The position numbers and the translations under genes were made by a program. 36,156 bases of DNA, taken from contig CAIQEU010000019.1 of assembly GCA_903870905.1 (NCBI GenBank), positions 1-36,156 of the forward strand, written 5' to 3'. This document shows positions 1 to 7,555 of the stretch, one piece after another. Numbering within the stretch: position 1 is the stretch's first letter; every line of letters begins with the position of its first letter. The notes under the pieces are model-generated. The model was given only the letters and a program-made list of their open reading frames with translations. It was not told the origin of the DNA and did no database searches. The stretch is from an uncultured Actinomycetes bacterium (GTDB lineage Bacteria > Actinomycetota > Acidimicrobiia > Acidimicrobiales > RAAP-2).

Positions 1-2
1 TG

Positions 3-1217
3 GTGATTGGAGCAGGCTTTGGTGGCATTGCTGCCGCTCGAGCACTGCCCAGAGACGCCAACGTCACCATTGTCGACCAACACAACTACCAGACCTTCCT
101 TCCGCTGCTCTACCAAGTTGCCTCCTCGGGACTGGCAGCGGACCAAATCGCCTACCCGGTTCGCGGTGCGCTTCGAGGAACGAGTGCAAACTTTCGCCTC
201 GGCACTGCAGAGCATGTGGATGTGGCCAATCACGTGGTCAAACTCGCCGATGGCTCTTCCCTTCACTACGACCACTTGGTGCTCGCTGCTGGTTCAGTGT
301 CCAATGACTACGGGGTGACCGGGGTCAGTGAGTTTGCCTTTGGCATGAAGTCACTGAAAGAAGCCCTCACCATTCGAGCCACGTTCTTGCGCAGATTCGA
401 AGAGTTGGCTTCGGCCATTGACGATGGCCGCGAAGTCGTGCCCTTGTCGGCTGTGGTCATTGGTGGGGGCCCAACGGGAGTTGAGATGGCCGGTGCGCTG
501 GCCGAGCTCGCTGCTGGCCCCTTGGCCAAGGACCGCAGAGATGCAGCGTCGATGATCTCAGTTGAGTTGATTGAACTGGGCGACCGAATCCTTGCAACGT
601 TTGCCCCCGAACTGTCAGCCCGAGCAGCGAAGGACCTCGAGTCACTTGGGGTGCACATCCACCTCAACACGCCGGTCGAGTCCGTGAGCGAACGAGCGAT
701 TGGCGTGACCGGAGCTCCCTCGATTCCGGCGAACATGACCATCTGGGCTGCTGGGGTTCGCGGGGTTGACCTCGGCGCAGTCGGTGGAGCCGTTGGCGCC
801 AATGGTCGCCTTCGGGTTGATGCGACGCTCCGTATTGATGGAGCCGACAACATCTGGGTCATTGGCGACCTCTCTGGCGCCATTGGTCCAGGAGGTCGAC
901 CACTTCCAATGGTCGCACCCGTTGCCATCCAACAAGGCCGCTACGTCGCGCGCCAAATCACAGGACTCCAGCGTGGCGCAACTGTTGAGCCGTTCGTGTA
1001 CAAGGACAAGGGCTCGATGGCAACCATTGGTCGACACAAGGCCATTGTTGAGACCAAGCGCCTTCACTTTGGTGGATTTATGGCTTGGTTTGCTTGGCTT
1101 GGGTTGCACCTCGTCCAACTCATGGGTGGGAGGAACCGGATCGGCACCCTGGCTGACTGGTCGTGGAACTATCTGACCTTTGATCGCGGGAATCGCCACA
1201 TCATTGACGTGGAGTAG
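3..1217 (+). CDS. ndh: Type II NADH:quinone dehydrogenase (5' end cut by window)
   Basis: This is a single-subunit flavoenzyme that passes electrons from NADH to membrane quinone without pumping protons. The visible reading frame opens directly on the FAD-binding motif GAGFGG, which normally lies about 10 residues into the protein. The true start is therefore upstream of the window, and the GTG at position 3 is an internal valine. The second dinucleotide-binding motif (GGGPTG, around visible residue 154), the WAAGV segment and the late FAD-contact motif (IWVIGDLSG) are all present. The C-terminus has a hydrophobic amphipathic stretch (around MAWFAWLGLHL) of the kind that holds NDH-2 enzymes on the membrane. 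About 400 visible residues fit the family length. A short gene-free stretch separates it from a membrane transporter gene. The related alternative is another pyridine nucleotide-disulfide oxidoreductase, but the whole pattern favours NDH-2. Confidence 0.9.
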   Translation: MIGAGFGGIAAARALPRDANVTIVDQHNYQTFLPLLYQVASSGLAADQIAYPVRGALRGTSANFRLGTAEHVDVANHVVKLADGSSLHYDHLVLAAGSVSNDYGVTGVSEFAFGMKSLKEALTIRATFLRRFEELASAIDDGREVVPLSAVVIGGGPTGVEMAGALAELAAGPLAKDRRDAASMISVELIELGDRILATFAPELSARAAKDLESLGVHIHLNTPVESVSERAIGVTGAPSIPANMTIWAAGVRGVDLGAVGGAVGANGRLRVDATLRIDGADNIWVIGDLSGAIGPGGRPLPMVAPVAIQQGRYVARQITGLQRGATVEPFVYKDKGSMATIGRHKAIVETKRLHFGGFMAWFAWLGLHLVQLMGGRNRIGTLADWSWNYLTFDRGNRHIIDVE

Positions 1218-1284
1218 TGGAGGCTCAACCGGTGGTTCGCGGTTCCCTTCAATCCACCCTTGGTTCCAACGTGTGGTGCCTCTA

Positions 1285-1353
1285 GCGCTCCGAGTGCGTT
1301 GCGCGGTGGCCGTAAGCGTCGCGAACTCGTGCTGCTCGATCAGCTCGGAGCGC
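1285..1353. repeat. 10-bp perfect inverted repeat between ndh and the efflux gene
   Basis: GCGCTCCGAG at 1285-1294 is the exact reverse complement of CTCGGAGCGC at 1344-1353, leaving a 49-base loop. It lies in the 216-bp gap 1218-1433, which has no convincing gene. It could be the closing stem of a structured leader RNA for the following transporter gene or a remnant of a lost element. No known riboswitch consensus was recognised. Confidence 0.4.
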
Positions 1354-1433
1354 CGGTGCGCGTCATGGTCAGTCCACAACCTGAAGTGGTGTGGTCCCGA
1401 TGCGTACCGGTCGTCCATGGGAGACTTGGTCAC

Positions 1434-2123
1434 ATGGGTGATGCCGACAACCGATCCTTGCTCAGTCTCGGACGAGGGCTCGAGGGCGCGACGCTGGCGT
1501 GGAACGTCGCTGGCGTCGTGGTGCTCGCGCTCACCGCACTCAGGGCGCATTCGGTGGCCCTCGGTGGCTTCGGCCTCGATTCGGGAGTGGAGATCGCAGC
1601 ATCGATCGTCGTCTTGGCGGAGCTCGGCGGGAGCGACGAACACCGACAGCGGCGGACACTCCGACTCATCGGCTGGGCGTTCATCGTTCTCGCGATCTAC
1701 CTCGCCCTGCAGAGCACGGCGCTCCTCGTCCTCGGGATCCATCCGCACCACTCGCCCCTCGGAATTATCTGGACGGCACTAACGGCGGTCGTCATGTTTT
1801 CGCTCGCAACGGCCAAGTTCCGCGTGGGCCACGCCATGGGCAGTCAACTCCTCATGACCGAGAGTCGGGTGACCTTCGTCGACGGCTTGCTCGCCACCTT
1901 CGTCGTCCTTGGCCTCGTGGCCAATGCCGGCCTTGGTTGGTGGTGGGCGGATCCAGCGTGCGCCTACCTCATCGTCATCTACTCCGTCCGTGAATCAATG
2001 GAGGCACTGAAGCTCGGGCGAGCCGTCCAGCCTGATGCTGACCTTGGGGCCTGCGGGCAGAGCTGCTCGGCGTGCACGAATCTCTGCGAGGTGCCGAACG
2101 GTGGAGTGAGCGACGCGCCCTAG
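1434..2123 (+). CDS. Short cation diffusion facilitator-like membrane protein
   Basis: The product (229 aa) resembles the membrane domain of cation diffusion facilitator (CDF) transporters, which exchange divalent metal ions for protons. There are about five to six hydrophobic segments. Acidic residues sit where CDF proteins bind metal: FGLDSGVE in an early helix, and TESRVTFVDG followed by WWWADP in later ones. I chose the ATG at 1434 because GGGAG lies 10 bases upstream; longer in-frame extensions to 1260 have no family-like sequence. The usual cytoplasmic C-terminal domain of about 80 residues is absent. Instead the protein ends in a short tail with four cysteines spaced C-X3-C-X2-C-X3-C (codons 2052-2087), a possible metal site. 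Its stop codon shares a CTAG with the convergent gene. The metal is unknown, and a truncated or degenerate CDF cannot be excluded. Confidence 0.7.
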   Translation: MGDADNRSLLSLGRGLEGATLAWNVAGVVVLALTALRAHSVALGGFGLDSGVEIAASIVVLAELGGSDEHRQRRTLRLIGWAFIVLAIYLALQSTALLVLGIHPHHSPLGIIWTALTAVVMFSLATAKFRVGHAMGSQLLMTESRVTFVDGLLATFVVLGLVANAGLGWWWADPACAYLIVIYSVRESMEALKLGRAVQPDADLGACGQSCSACTNLCEVPNGGVSDAP

Positions 2124-3811
2124 AGGATGACGCGCTTGCCTGAGGTGGTCTCGAGCGTTGCCGTTCGGCGGTCCCACGACACCGTGAGTCGCAGGTGCTC
2201 GCCAGCAACGGTGACCTCAGATGCGAAGGGATCGACGAGGTCGAGCACCGTGTCCGCTTCTGGCTGGAGCTCGATGAGGCGGTTGAGGAGCGACCACTCC
2301 TGCTCGGTGTAGGTGGAGAGGTCATCGGAGACGATGAGGTACGCCCCGGTGCCGAGGATCGAGGTCGCGAGCGTGATTCGCTCAGCACTCGTGAGTTCGG
2401 TGTCGGTTGGTCGCAGCAGCAGGCAGTCAGGATCGTTGAGGAACCACCGCCGGTGCATGGGGGCTCGGAGCACGCTCTGCTCGATGGCGTTGCGTGCCGC
2501 GACGGAGCACTCCTGCCAGCCGGGGACGAACGTGGTGGGCTCCCAAAACGGTGCGACGTCTTCGGAGACCCGCATCGCGTCGACGATGCCAACGGCGGAG
2601 AGGAGCGGAGCACCGCAACCGAGGAGGTAGGCATCGTCGCCAATGCCGGCCCGAACGGCTTCGAGGCCTCGACGCAGCGCTTGACCACGGGTCATGGTGC
2701 CATCGCCGGAGCGTCGTCCTGGGATTCCTGCAGCGAAGCAGAAATCGATCTTGTGGTATTCGAAGCCTTGGGCGAGGAGCGCCGCGTAGGTGGCGGTGAG
2801 GTGCGCACAGACGTCGTCGCGGGTGGTGTCGAGCGCGTAGACCTTGCCGCCCCACACCGGATGGGTGAGCGCGGTCACCGGTCGACCGTCGTCGTGGGTC
2901 ACGAGCCATTCGGGGTGCTCGGTGGCGAGGGTTCCCCCCTCGACCGCGAGGAACGGCGCCGTCCAGATGCCAGCCACGCCGCCGTCGTTGACGATGGACG
3001 TTGCGAGCTCCTCGACGGGAGCACCGAACCGAGGAGCGGTTCCCGACCATACGCCGATGGACGGCTGCCAGCCATCGTCGATCTGGATGAGGCCGAGGCC
3101 GTGGGCGGCGGCGAGTTCGGCATTGAGGACCACGTCGGCAGCGGTCACGTCGCCGAAGTAGTGGTACCAACTGCACCATCCGGTTGGGGCTCCTCGGTCG
3201 ACTCGAGCCGCTGAAGCTGCGCCAGAGGCGGCGCAGTACTTGGAGTAGTTCTCTCCGGCCCCACCATCTCGTCCCCACAGGTCGTCGAGGACGAATTCTT
3301 CCCCTGGGCTGAGCACGAGGCCGTCGAGTAGGCAGCGAACGACGAGGAGGTCGCCATCGACGATGAAGGTGGTGAGGTTGCGCGCCGCGGTGAGGGCGCC
3401 GAGGACGTAGGCGTCGGTCAAGACGAAGGTGTCAACGACGAGGTGGTTGCCGGGGGCTGAAGGGTCAGCCGCCATCTCGGCGAGCAACCACCGGGGTGCT
3501 TTCCCCCGTTCGGGGCGAACGTCGGCGAACTTGGCTCGACGAACCGTGGACCATGACTGCCACCCATGCTCGAGGACCTTGGCCGCTGGGGCGTGGAAGG
3601 TCATCTCGACGGCGTCGAGGATGATGGCCTCGGTGCCGACGTTGCGGATGGTGGTCGTGAAGCGGTGACCGTCGTCGTCGGTGGCGATCAAGAGCGACGG
3701 GGCAACCGTGTGGCGAGTGAACTCCGCCAATGCCTCGTCATCGAGGGGACCAGCTCCCTGGTCGCGCCGTGCGTGGATCTCTACCTCGTCGAAGGTCAAC
3801 ATGGTAACCAT
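2120..3811 (-). CDS. GH36-type alpha-galactosidase-like glycoside hydrolase
   Basis: The product (563 aa from the chosen start) belongs to the clan GH-D alpha-galactosidases, which remove alpha-linked galactose or related sugars with retention. An N-terminal beta-rich domain (about residues 1-200) precedes a TIM barrel that begins at GWCSWYHYFGD (about 211-221). The barrel then shows IQIDDGWQ (about 243), the nucleophile segment YHKIDF (Asp about 356) and the acid/base segment MRVSEDVAPFW (Asp about 418). There is no signal peptide, so a cytoplasmic enzyme is likely. ATG 3811 was preferred over the longer ATG at 3868, which would abut the divergent gene and leave no promoter; ATG 3802 is also possible. 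No clear ribosome binding site is visible. The neighbour is a divergent sulfatase-fold hydrolase. The actual sugar specificity cannot be read from sequence. Confidence 0.85.
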   Translation of the reverse strand: MVTMLTFDEVEIHARRDQGAGPLDDEALAEFTRHTVAPSLLIATDDDGHRFTTTIRNVGTEAIILDAVEMTFHAPAAKVLEHGWQSWSTVRRAKFADVRPERGKAPRWLLAEMAADPSAPGNHLVVDTFVLTDAYVLGALTAARNLTTFIVDGDLLVVRCLLDGLVLSPGEEFVLDDLWGRDGGAGENYSKYCAASGAASAARVDRGAPTGWCSWYHYFGDVTAADVVLNAELAAAHGLGLIQIDDGWQPSIGVWSGTAPRFGAPVEELATSIVNDGGVAGIWTAPFLAVEGGTLATEHPEWLVTHDDGRPVTALTHPVWGGKVYALDTTRDDVCAHLTATYAALLAQGFEYHKIDFCFAAGIPGRRSGDGTMTRGQALRRGLEAVRAGIGDDAYLLGCGAPLLSAVGIVDAMRVSEDVAPFWEPTTFVPGWQECSVAARNAIEQSVLRAPMHRRWFLNDPDCLLLRPTDTELTSAERITLATSILGTGAYLIVSDDLSTYTEQEWSLLNRLIELQPEADTVLDLVDPFASEVTVAGEHLRLTVSWDRRTATLETTSGKRVIL

Positions 3812-3822
3812 CGTGCCACTTG

Positions 3823-3835
3823 GCGACACCGTCGC
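3823..3835. promoter_or_regulatory. Candidate operator in the GH36/sulfatase divergent promoter
   Basis: A perfect inverted repeat, GCGAC-acc-GTCGC, sits in the roughly 59-bp space between the two divergent starts. The site is short and GC-rich, so it could occur by chance. No dedicated regulator gene is adjacent. It lies upstream of the GH36 start only if that gene starts at 3811 or 3802. Confidence 0.25.
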
Positions 3836-3870
3836 GAAGTCGTCACGGATGAATCTGCCATGATGCACCC

Positions 3871-5316
3871 ATGAACGTCCTGTTCGTCACGCTGGACCAA
3901 TTTCGGGCTGACTGCTTGAGCGCAGCTGGCCATCTCGTTGTGAAGACCCCCAATCTCGACGCACTCGCCGCTCGCGGCGTGCGATTCGCACGGCACTTCA
4001 GCCAAGCAGCGCCATGTGCTCCGGGTCGGGCATCGCTCTACACCGGCACGTACCAGATGAACCACCGGGTCGTCGGGAACGGCAGTGCATTGAGCGATGG
4101 CTTCGACAACATCGCTCGGGCTGGTCAGCGAGCTGGGTATGCGCCCGTCCTGTTCGGCTACACCGATCAAGGCATCGACCCCAAGGTGGCGAGTGGTCCA
4201 GAGGACCCCTGGCTCGATACCTATGAGGGTGTGCTCCCTGGGTTCACGGTCGGTGTCCACCTCGACGAACGGCAATCGGCGTGGGTGGAGCACCTCCGAG
4301 CACTCGGCTACGAGGTCGCCTCCGGACTCGAGGCGCTCGCCAGCGAATCGTCGCGCCCAGCAAACCTGTCGCTCGCGAGTTTCATGACGACGAAGGCGCT
4401 CGAGTGGCTGGAGCACCACAGCGGCGAGTGGTTCGTCCACTTGAGCTACCTCCGCCCACACCCGCCCTACGCCGCTGCAGGCGACTACGCCTCGATGTAC
4501 GACCCAGCGTTCTCTCCAGCGCCCCATCCGGTTGGCGAGGGACTGCACCCGCTCCATGAGATCGCGCTCACCCTTCCTGGAATCGCCGCTCCGACCGACC
4601 CCGAAGCCATGGCAGCGTTGCAAGCCCAGTACTTCGGCATGATCACCGAAGTCGACGCGCAGTTCGGACGGGTGCTCGACGCCCTCGACGAGCGTGGCGA
4701 TCTCGACGACACGATCGTCATCGTGAGCTCTGATCACGGCGAGCAGCTCGGTGATCAAGGCCTCTTGGAGAAGCTCGGATTCTTTGAGTCGAGCTACGCC
4801 ATTCCGTGCATCATTTCCGACCCGAGGCATCCCGAGGCACACGGCACCGTGGTCGAGCACTTCACCGAGAACGTCGATGTCTTCCCGACCCTCCTCGAAC
4901 TCCTCGACCTTGAGCCATCCACCCAGGCCGATGGCCAGTCACTCGTCCCCTTCTTGACCGCAGGGGAGCCGCGGGCGTGGCGAACTGCTGCGCACTGGGA
5001 GTGGGACTGGCGCTACCTCCTCGTTGGCGAGCACCGAGAAGGCGGACCCATCAACGCCGCACTCGAGACCTACAACGTGGCAGTCCTGCGCACCGAAACC
5101 CATGCCTACGCCCACTTCGGCGATGGGGACTTCCGATGCTTCGATCTCGCCGCTGATCCGTCCTGGGCGACGACCACCAACGACCCCGCAGTGATCCTCC
5201 CACTGGCCCAGGAGATGCTGACGTGGCGATCCACCCACCTCGGTGGCGACTACACCGGCTTCCTCCTCGGCGCAGAACGTCAGGGTCGGTGGCCCCGGGA
5301 CCTCTTCAGCTCGTAG
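3871..5316 (+). CDS. Sulfatase-superfamily hydrolase, phosphonate monoester hydrolase-like
   Basis: The product (481 aa) is an alkaline phosphatase-superfamily enzyme that hydrolyses sulfate or phosphate/phosphonate esters. The activation signature CAPGR (Cys49-X-Pro-X-Arg53) predicts conversion of Cys49 to formylglycine by a maturase. Metal ligands are seen in the N-terminal VTLDQ (Asp9) and in SSDHGEQLGDQ (Asp288, His289). The middle segment LRPHPPYAAAGDY, the conserved C-terminal stretch around SDHGEQLGD and the final WRSTH region resemble, from memory, phosphonate monoester hydrolases more than arylsulfatases. There is no signal peptide, which also fits a cytoplasmic phosphonate or diester hydrolase. 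The ATG at 3871 starts immediately with the typical MNVLFVTLDQ. The gene is divergent from the GH36 enzyme, and its last 11 bases overlap the end of the tetR gene. The substrate is not certain. Confidence 0.85.
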   Translation: MNVLFVTLDQFRADCLSAAGHLVVKTPNLDALAARGVRFARHFSQAAPCAPGRASLYTGTYQMNHRVVGNGSALSDGFDNIARAGQRAGYAPVLFGYTDQGIDPKVASGPEDPWLDTYEGVLPGFTVGVHLDERQSAWVEHLRALGYEVASGLEALASESSRPANLSLASFMTTKALEWLEHHSGEWFVHLSYLRPHPPYAAAGDYASMYDPAFSPAPHPVGEGLHPLHEIALTLPGIAAPTDPEAMAALQAQYFGMITEVDAQFGRVLDALDERGDLDDTIVIVSSDHGEQLGDQGLLEKLGFFESSYAIPCIISDPRHPEAHGTVVEHFTENVDVFPTLLELLDLEPSTQADGQSLVPFLTAGEPRAWRTAAHWEWDWRYLLVGEHREGGPINAALETYNVAVLRTETHAYAHFGDGDFRCFDLAADPSWATTTNDPAVILPLAQEMLTWRSTHLGGDYTGFLLGAERQGRWPRDLFSS

Positions 5317-5914
5317 GGCGAACGGCGAAGCCGAGGAGCGTCCGATCGAGGAACTGCTCGAAGTCATCCTCGGCAGCCTCGATCTTCGAGATGCCGGCGT
5401 GGCCGAGTGCGACGTAGCCGTGGATCATGGACCACAGGTGCTGCGCCAGCACGTTGGCATCCCCGCCCACGATGATGGACGCCTCTTGGCATCGCTCGAG
5501 GATCGTGACCAGGGTGGAGAAGGAGCTCACGGTGTCCATGAGGGCGTCAGACGATGGCGTGAACTCTGGAATGACGTGGCTGAACATCACCTTGTAGACC
5601 GCAGGACGGTCGAGGGCGAACTGCCGGTACGCGCGCCCGCTGGCCCGCAGTGCCACGAAGGGATCAGCGATGGCGTTGGCCGCTTCCATGGCGTCGTGCA
5701 ATGCAGTGAACCCCGAACGGAACAGCGCTTCGACCACGCCGCCCTTGTCACCGAAGTGGTTGTAGACGCTCATGGGTGCCACGCCAGCGACGCTGGCGAT
5801 CCGACGAATGGTGAGGGCCTCTGGTCCGTGCTCGCCGAGAAGTGCTGCCGCAGCTCGGAGAATCTCGTTGGCCACGTCGCCACTCGGCGTGCGGTGGGAT
5901 CGGGCAGCATCCAT
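5306..5914 (-). CDS. TetR/AcrR-family transcriptional repressor
   Basis: The product (202 aa) has the TetR layout: an N-terminal helix-turn-helix (LTIRRIASVAGVAPMSVYNHF, about residues 36-56) and a helical ligand-binding domain with a WHG-like C-terminal region. Such repressors leave DNA when they bind a drug-like or metabolite ligand. The gene is transcribed away from an MFS exporter 62 bp away, and the space between holds two matching palindromes, so repression of both itself and the exporter is a strong inference. ATG 5914 was chosen; an in-frame GTG at 5920 would add two residues, and neither has an obvious Shine-Dalgarno sequence, so the message may be leaderless. The 3' end overlaps the convergent hydrolase gene by 11 bp. 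Confidence 0.88.
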   Translation of the reverse strand: MDAARSHRTPSGDVANEILRAAAALLGEHGPEALTIRRIASVAGVAPMSVYNHFGDKGGVVEALFRSGFTALHDAMEAANAIADPFVALRASGRAYRQFALDRPAVYKVMFSHVIPEFTPSSDALMDTVSSFSTLVTILERCQEASIIVGGDANVLAQHLWSMIHGYVALGHAGISKIEAAEDDFEQFLDRTLLGFAVRPTS

Positions 5915-5927
5915 AGGCACAGTGTAG

Positions 5928-5942
5928 TAGAACGGTGTTCTA
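5928..5942. promoter_or_regulatory. TetR operator 1 (TAGAAC-GGT-GTTCTA)
   Basis: This is a perfect 15-bp inverted repeat with 6-bp arms and a 3-bp centre, located between the tetR gene and the divergent MFS gene. The core GAAC-N3-GTTC is repeated in the neighbouring site. An AT-rich TAGTAT/TATATG stretch that could be a -10 element lies between the two sites, so a bound repressor would block RNA polymerase. Confidence 0.75.
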
Positions 5943-5947
5943 GTATA

Positions 5948-5962
5948 TGGAACAGCGTTCTA
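5948..5962. promoter_or_regulatory. TetR operator 2 (TGGAAC-AGC-GTTCTA)
   Basis: This is a second copy of the same palindrome with one mismatch in the outer left arm. Its centre is 20 bp from the centre of operator 1, about two DNA turns, which would place two repressor dimers on the same face of the helix. It ends just before the MFS ribosome binding site GAAGGAG (5964-5970). Confidence 0.7.
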
Positions 5963-5975
5963 CGAAGGAGATGCC

Positions 5976-7502
5976 ATGACGACGACCCATGACCACGACC
6001 GCCGGTGGACGACCCTCGGGGTGCTCTGCCTCTCGGTCTTCCTCGTGGTCGTCGACAACACCATCGTCAATGTCGCACTCCCATCCTTCGCTCGTGACCT
6101 CCACAGTTCGAATGCCGGACTGCAGTGGATCGTCGATGGCTACAGCCTCCCGTTCGCGGCGCTGTTGCTCGCTGGAGGAGCAGTGGCGGACCGCCTCGGG
6201 CGAAAGCCGGTGATGCAGATTGGCCTCGTGGGGTTCATGGCCACGTCGCTGTGGGCGGCGCTGGCGACGTCAACGGCTTCCCTGATTGCCGCTCGAGCGT
6301 CGATGGGTGTGGCCGCCGCCTTCATCTTCCCGGCCACCTTGGCCATCTTGACGACGGTGTTCACCGACCCGACTGAGCGAGCCAAGGCCATTGGGATCTG
6401 GGGTGCGACCTCTGGCGCATCGGTTGCCGTTGGTCCCATCGTCGGCGGCGCGCTCCTCGAGCACTTCTGGTACGGATCGGTGTTCCTCGTCACCGTGCCC
6501 ATCGCTGCGGTAACGCTCCTCCTCGGCATCTTCCTCGTCCCGAACTCCAAGGTGCACACCGGCCAGCGCTTCGACTGGCCGGGCCTCGTGGTCTCGGCCA
6601 CTGGCCTCACGCTCTTGGTGCTGACCATCATCGAAGGCCCGACCTGGGGATGGGGGTCGCCACGCACGATTGGGGGGTTCGTGCTCTCGGCTGTGGTCCT
6701 CGGCATCTTCTGCTCGATTGAGCTCCGACGGTTGGCACCGCTCCTCGACGTCCGGGTCTTCGGCGTGCCGAGATTCACTGCCGGGGCCGCGTCGGTTGCC
6801 GTTGGATTCTTCTGCCTCTTTGGGTTCATCTTCTTGATCACGGAGTACTTCCAACTCGTGCGGGGCTACTCGACCTTGTCGGCGGGTGTGCACACCCTGC
6901 CCTTCGCCATCGCCACCGGTATTGCGACCCCCATTGGCGCCTTGCTCGCCATCAAGTTCGGAGCCCGTTTCGTCATCAGTGGCGGCCTCACGCTGTTCGC
7001 AGCCGGACTTCTCATCTGTGCAGTGATGCCGGTTGACGCGTCCTACTTCTCGGTGATCATCCCGTCGATGGTGCTCATGGCAGCGGGTCTCGGTTTCGTG
7101 ACCGCACCGTCGACTGAAGCGGTGATGGGGAGCCTGCGGCCTGACCAAGTGGGCGCTGGGGCTGCGGTGTCGAACACCACTCGTGAACTCGGCGGAACGC
7201 TCGGCGTCGCCGTCCTCGGATCCGTCTTCGCGTCGGGATTCGCCACTCGGGCCATTGCTGCGCTCGCGGGGTCGGGAATTCCTGATGTCGCCGCGCACGT
7301 CGCCTCGCGATCGGTCGCCGCCTCGTTGGCGGTGGCCTCGCACGCACCGCAGGCACCGGTGGCGATCGCTGGAGTGGAGCACGCGTTCCTCATTGGACTG
7401 CACTGGGCCTGCTTCAGCGCAGCAGGGGTCGCCGTGGTTGGCGCACTCGTTGCGGTGACGCTGCTCCGAGGGACGGCATCGCACCAGAACGTCCTGCAGT
7501 AG
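5976..7502 (+). CDS. MFS drug exporter, DHA2 (EmrB/QacA) family
   Basis: The product (508 aa) has the length and hydrophobic pattern of 14-helix drug:proton antiporters. The first helix carries VVDNTIVNVALP, typical of the DHA2 group, followed by QWIVDGYSLPFAALLLAGG. The loop motif GRKPVMQIG (motif A) and the antiporter motif C region GPIVGGALLEH are present. The ATG at 5976 is preceded at 5 bases by GAAGGAG. The gene is divergent from tetR, and the shared promoter holds two operator palindromes, so expression is probably induced by the exported compound or a related ligand. The protein should be in the cytoplasmic membrane. The substrate cannot be deduced. Confidence 0.92.
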   Translation: MTTTHDHDRRWTTLGVLCLSVFLVVVDNTIVNVALPSFARDLHSSNAGLQWIVDGYSLPFAALLLAGGAVADRLGRKPVMQIGLVGFMATSLWAALATSTASLIAARASMGVAAAFIFPATLAILTTVFTDPTERAKAIGIWGATSGASVAVGPIVGGALLEHFWYGSVFLVTVPIAAVTLLLGIFLVPNSKVHTGQRFDWPGLVVSATGLTLLVLTIIEGPTWGWGSPRTIGGFVLSAVVLGIFCSIELRRLAPLLDVRVFGVPRFTAGAASVAVGFFCLFGFIFLITEYFQLVRGYSTLSAGVHTLPFAIATGIATPIGALLAIKFGARFVISGGLTLFAAGLLICAVMPVDASYFSVIIPSMVLMAAGLGFVTAPSTEAVMGSLRPDQVGAGAAVSNTTRELGGTLGVAVLGSVFASGFATRAIAALAGSGIPDVAAHVASRSVAASLAVASHAPQAPVAIAGVEHAFLIGLHWACFSAAGVAVVGALVAVTLLRGTASHQNVLQ

Positions 7503-7555
7503 GTCGAGGTGGCGCGATGTGCGAGAATGATGGAACACCGACTAGGAGGATTGCC

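Noticed and set aside
1218-1433. Known riboswitch (NiCo or Mn type) before the CDF-like gene
   Set aside because: I could not find the consensus elements of either class; only an inverted repeat is reported.
642-1751. 369-residue open frame on the minus strand across ndh and the efflux gene
   Set aside because: It runs antisense through two genes with clear family motifs and has a charged, low-hydrophobicity composition without any recognisable domain.
2195-3214. 339-residue plus-strand frame inside the GH36 gene
   Set aside because: It is the shadow of a well-supported enzyme, with skewed Gly/Glu/Arg composition and no motif.
6270-7538. 422-residue minus-strand frame opposite the first MFS gene
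   Set aside because: Its composition is dominated by Arg, Glu, Gly and His, as expected from reading a hydrophobic membrane gene backwards.
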